Assembly: GCA_018894105.1 (NCBI GenBank)
Contig: CM032127.1
Location: 1,707,001-1,771,000 of the forward strand
DNA from: Jacaranda mimosifolia
Taxonomy: Eukaryota; Streptophyta; Magnoliopsida; Lamiales; Bignoniaceae
Direction: 5' to 3'
Length of the DNA stretch: 64,000 bases
Part shown: in pieces, positions 59,883 to 64,000 of the stretch
Position numbering within the stretch: position 1 is the first letter of the stretch
Layout of the letters: every line of letters starts with the position of its first letter
Program-made: the position numbers and the translations under genes
The notes under the pieces: generated by a model
The model's input: the letters and a program-made list of their open reading frames with translations, nothing else
What the model was told of the DNA's origin: nothing
Databases searched by the model: none

Positions 59883-62839
59883 TTAAAACCCTAAGAGTTT
59901 TGGGGCTGACAAGAACAAAGCTTCCAAGGCACTTGGAGAGAACTTCCTTGCAAAAAGAAAACAGACAGAGGAAGGCTGATCATTGTATAAGCAGTTATGA
60001 CCTTCAAAGATCTTCTTAAACAATTCCTCTGTAATGTCTGAGCTACCGAACGTTGCCGGATGAGCTCCGCCCCTCGACCAGTCGACCCAAGTGATGCTTC
60101 TGTTGGCCAAGAGATTCGCCGCTTGAATAGTCAGCATGGTGGGAAAATAGTGCTCGTCGACATAACATGCTGGCCTGCAGAACTCGGAGAATTTAGGGTA
60201 GTATTTTGTGTCTTCGATAATGTAGAGGGCGAGCTTTCTGTTGATTTCGAACCATTGAGATCCCTTTCGCCAGTCTGTGATGTTGACTTCTGGTAACATG
60301 TTGTCGTTGTAGCGTCCCCTCCCGTACGGCCCAGGGTCGTCAAATGCACCGACGAAGCTATACTTGGAGCCCGTTATGTAGTTGTAGATTGTGGTGAAGT
60401 TGTAGAGGGGGATGCAGGATTCAGATAGCAAGACAAACCATTCGTTGGATAGATCAAGCAAAGCGTTAGCCAGAAGTCTTCTCTCAGCATCACACATACT
60501 CATTTTTCCCCATTCTGAGACCTGTAGAGGATGGAACCCACAGAATCATCACATCAGAAATCACTAGAAATGCAAAAATGAGTTTTTGAGTAATTTGAAA
60601 CTAAATAGCAAGACAGAATTAGAAAACCTGCTGAAGAAAAACAGACTTATGTGAATCACATAAATAGAACTGGAAATAATGAAGACATGAACTTCACTTG
60701 GGCCGCTACCAACAACGAAAAGGAAGCCAAAATAAGGGGAGGAAATGAGAAAAACTATCAGAACTGACACTTACTTGTATTTTGTTTGAAGTGAATGTCA
60801 ATGTCTTAAATATGTTCAATTCGAAAGACTGTTCTCCTAGATCTTAACGAACTAATGCGCTAAGGATCATAGTTAGAGGACACAACAGAGCCATTCTGAA
60901 TAAGGCCCTTTTGTCATATTCCAAGAGTTGGTAATCAAACAACATAATTTCTCTTGGCCTATTCCACCTAAGATATGTCGGTGCTTTTTTTAGCCACACC
61001 CATGAATAGTTTTCTCCCAAAATGAGATGTACAACTTAACAAGAGATTTTACGAGAAATCCATAGAGCTATATAACCTCCAGGTCCTTAATGCTGAGATA
61101 CTAATTTCAAGTCAGCAATGACTCTCCTGGACTCAAGTATCTACATTGTGCCGCTACATAAACATATCTCAAATGTAAATTCCAATCTGAAATGAATATG
61201 TGATAAAGTTATGACTTAACCCAGGCGTTTACGATATCGCATTTCAACTGAAAACAATGTGTTATCACACTTCAAATGAAAACAATATTCATTAGTACAC
61301 AGAGAAGAGTTAGCTCTCCTTTCATATGTGTCATCAGCATACACATCATTTATGAATCATGATACAATCACCTTCAGTTTCTTTAAAAGCCATATGAGTC
61401 AATCTGTCAAGTTCTCAACATTTTAAGTACCAAATAGCCAATATAAGACTGAACATGCACATTCCCATGCCATACTGCTGCATATCCTAGGAGTGCAATT
61501 TTTCCAACAAGATTTCATAAGAGATGTTCTGTCCATAGGACGGAGAATGAAATAATCTTAAAAGTGGTCAAAATTAAAACAAATTGATGGGTGAACTAGT
61601 CACCCATTGATTAGTCGATATGGCGTCCAAGAGCACTGTTACCAGGCAACATGTCTGTTAGTCTGAAAGCAAAATGATTGAAAGCTCCTCGTCGCTTCAA
61701 TCATTAGAAAGAAAACAAACATGATCAATAAGACATTTTTTACCAAATTCTAGCATACAAACTTCTACATTTTTAGAGCAAATGTCAGAAAAGCAGGCAG
61801 GAGAGGCCAAAATCCAAGCAATTCACTTTCCTGAATAGCTATGAAAACATCGGACAAGAACTTTCCAGCTGCAAATGAAATCAAATAGAGTTTACCAGAG
61901 GGCATACTGAAATAAAGTAGTTGCCATAAAATGTGATTTAAATTATAAGGAAACATAGAGAAAAAACGAACAAAAGAGTTTTACTGCTATTGATCATTAA
62001 CTGATGGTACAAAGCCTCCCCTCACATGACTTTCTTATGTGTAAACAAGCAAGCAATTGCAGTCCAATGATACAAATTTAATTACCAGATACACCAAGTC
62101 TGTATTAAATCATATAACTACATGGAAAATGAATACCAATGAAACTTACTTCACAAAACATGAAAATCTTGTGGATTTCATCAATAAGCTACGAATGGTT
62201 TAAGAAAGTAGTTTTAACAATAATGTACCGTTACCATTTTAAATACTGCACAGAGCTGAAGCCTCATCTACAAAATTTAAAAGATAAAAGAACTCACAGA
62301 AAAGATGTCAAATGACATACCTGACTGGGTATCTGTCTCTTGTAAAATACAGATGAGGATGGGAAATCAGCCTCGTATGAAGGGAATGAATGAATGTAGA
62401 TCGAATACCGGCCCTCATGCCCCTTGAAAAATCTTTCCCAAAGAGGAGCCAACGGCAACGGTCCTTTGGTCAAGAACATGAATGCAATTTTTGGAACCCT
62501 CTGAAATGGATACTTCTTAACACGGGGCACAAAAGACGCCCTCCAAAGCAACTCCTTGTCGCTCATTTTGTGAATCAAATCGGATGGGGGCTTGATCCAT
62601 TGTTCTAAACTTTGCACTTCTGTATTGCAGGGCACTAAAGTAGGCCTCACCGAAGTCACAACACTATTAACTCCAAAGTACCTAATCATATAGATACTAA
62701 CAACAGAGAATGTAAAACATAAAACCAGAAAAAATACAAATAACTGGAGCAGCCTTTGGGGCAAAACCCTAGTCTGGCTCGCCCTGCTTACTACATTAGG
62801 ATCTTTACCTTCTTCCATATGTACAACCTTTAATTGCAT
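59883..62839 (-). CDS. Core-2/I-branching beta-1,6-N-acetylglucosaminyltransferase-like protein (GT14-related)
   Basis: Two exons, 62839-62321 and 60521-59883, encode 385 residues. The protein is a type II membrane protein: a short basic cytosolic tail, one membrane segment at about residues 30-50 (LQLFVFFLVLCFTFSVVSIY), then a lumenal catalytic domain starting near VPKIAFMFLTKGPLPLAPLWERFF. Further family motifs are YIHSFPSY, ERRLLANALLDLSNEWFVLLSESCIPLYNF, SFVGAFDDPG, GSQWFEI, YYPKF, CYVDEHYFPT and TWVDWSRGGAHPATFG. The plant members act in the Golgi on glycans of unknown structure. The acceptor is not established. A stop codon directly precedes the ATG at 62839, which fixes the frame; a second Met at 62818 is also possible. 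The single intron is 1.8 kb. A leader intron runs from a donor at 63499 to an acceptor at 62903. Confidence 0.93.
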
Positions 62840-64000
62840 CTAATAAACAGTCTACCCCCACAATTTTCTTCTGCGTATCAAATTTCCAGCGTAAAAATCC
62901 ACCTGAAATCTCAATAGAAAAGGCCAACTTTCCTCAAAAACAACCAAATCTCAATTCCTGAATCACACAGAGAAATACAACATATATAATCGACATTCCA
63001 ATCTGGGCACCCTCCGTATTTCAGCGATCAAAACAAACGACCCCTTTGCAAACCGATCGGGATTCTGATTCTTCTAAGAAAAACTAAACCCCATTAATAT
63101 CTTTATTCAATCAGTGACGAGGAACAAAGGAGCTTGATTTTCCCAAATAAATACAACCAAACTTTGCTATTTCCTACGCAAAGAAGCAGGGTAATATTCG
63201 GTACTCGAAAATTGCAGGTTTTACTCTATGTGGGGTTGGTTTGGGTGGGGGGGGGGGGGGTGCTAAAAAGAAAAAGGAACAAGAAGAGGCCAGCACGTAG
63301 AGGTTTCAACTCACAAAAGCTAAAAAAGGACGTTAGAGCAAATTGAGCTAAACTAACGAGTAACCCTCAAGACTTCCGCTTAGGAAAACAATAATTTTTG
63401 GAAAATATTCCCTGACAGAGAGAGAGAGAGAGATCACGGAATTAACATCTTCCCATCAAAGAACAATAATTTGAAGGGGGGTTTAACAACTTAACATACC
63501 AAGAACTTGATTTGGGATCTGTTTGGTTTCTTTAATTGATTCTTCCCCGCTAACATCACGCCATTTACAGCGTCTGATCGTATCAATAGAAAAAGAAACA
63601 CTGTTATAGTAATCAAAGAACCCAGAACAAAAACCCCCCAGAAATGGAAAAAGCAATTGGCAGAGATTAAAGTTGAAGAAGAAGAATGAGAACTACGAAG
63701 GTTACAATGACCTTATCGGATTATGAAAGACGAGAAAAACAACACAAAAAGGAGAAAGGACCGGCAAAATCTAATGTGACAGAGGTAAAAGTGAATTAAA
63801 GAATTCAAGAATGTGCCTTGTCTGATGTATTTTAAGAATGTGTGTAAATCAAAATCACATGCGTAAGAAAAAGGTCGAGAGGGGGCGGGTGGGTTGGCGT
63901 GGGGGTAGGGGTGGGTTTGTGGTTGAGTTTGTTTGTTGGGCTTGCCACTTTGCCAGGTAATATTGGTGAATAAAAATGGACAGGCTATCCTCTAGATTTG
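62840..64000. other. Leader and promoter region of the glycosyltransferase gene
   Basis: On the minus strand TTCTTG|GTATGTTAAG (donor, 63499) and GATTTCAG|GTGG (acceptor, 62903) delimit a probable 5' UTR intron. It contains a poly(G) run at about 63247-63260 and a (GA)n run at 63418-63433. Upstream of about 63700 is promoter with G-rich words (63870-63930). No other gene begins before the window ends. Confidence 0.55.

Noticed and set aside
1..64000. CRISPR arrays, operons, bacterial-type signals, tRNA or rRNA genes
   Set aside because: The window is a plant nuclear segment. No such structures were seen, and tRNA-like words occur only within SINE-like or LTR repeats.

Overview
The window is nuclear DNA from a flowering plant, almost certainly a eudicot. 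It is AT-rich, its genes have many short exons and introns with GT-AG borders, microsatellites and small transposable elements are common, and the encoded proteins match plant-specific families. I cannot name the species. Ten protein-coding genes can be rebuilt exon by exon. In each, the coding exons join in frame to a length typical of the family, so all ten look intact. All splice sites were placed by eye.

Layout. At 0.9-3.7 kb (+) is a CHX-type cation/H+ antiporter. At 4.6-8.3 kb (-) is a plastid-type serine hydroxymethyltransferase, tail to tail with the antiporter. At 10.1-13.9 kb (-) is a PITH-domain protein. At 16.5-20.0 kb (+) is a MERIT40/BABAM1-like subunit. At 23.5-26.7 kb (+) is a clade-E-like PP2C phosphatase. 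At 27.0-31.1 kb (-) is a PHAX-like RNA export adapter. A gene-poor, repeat-rich block fills 31.2-40.7 kb. At 40.7-45.5 kb (+) is a vacuolar processing enzyme (legumain). At 49.7-53.6 kb (+) is a DUF1639 protein. At 56.0-56.3 kb (-) is an arabinogalactan peptide. At 59.9-63.5 kb (-) is a GT14-like (core-2/I-branching type) glycosyltransferase.

The genes do not form a pathway or cluster. They are ordinary housekeeping, transport, signalling and cell-wall genes, each presumably with its own promoter. I found no undescribed multi-gene system.

The most informative signals lie between exons. Two miniature LTR retrotransposons (TRIM type) with 5-bp target-site duplications sit in introns of two different genes. 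A 597-bp hAT-type MITE with a perfect 8-bp duplication sits in a PP2C intron. A 557-bp element has a perfect 11-bp duplication. A Tourist-like fold-back cluster is flanked by TTA. A tRNA-derived SINE-like family is dispersed across the window. The repeat-rich block holds a 1.4-kb tandem duplication with a related inverted arm. Two gene-level oddities also stand out: a 77-bp tandem duplication that repeats the last coding bases of the vacuolar processing enzyme into its 3' UTR, and a GC-AG intron in the hydroxymethyltransferase gene.
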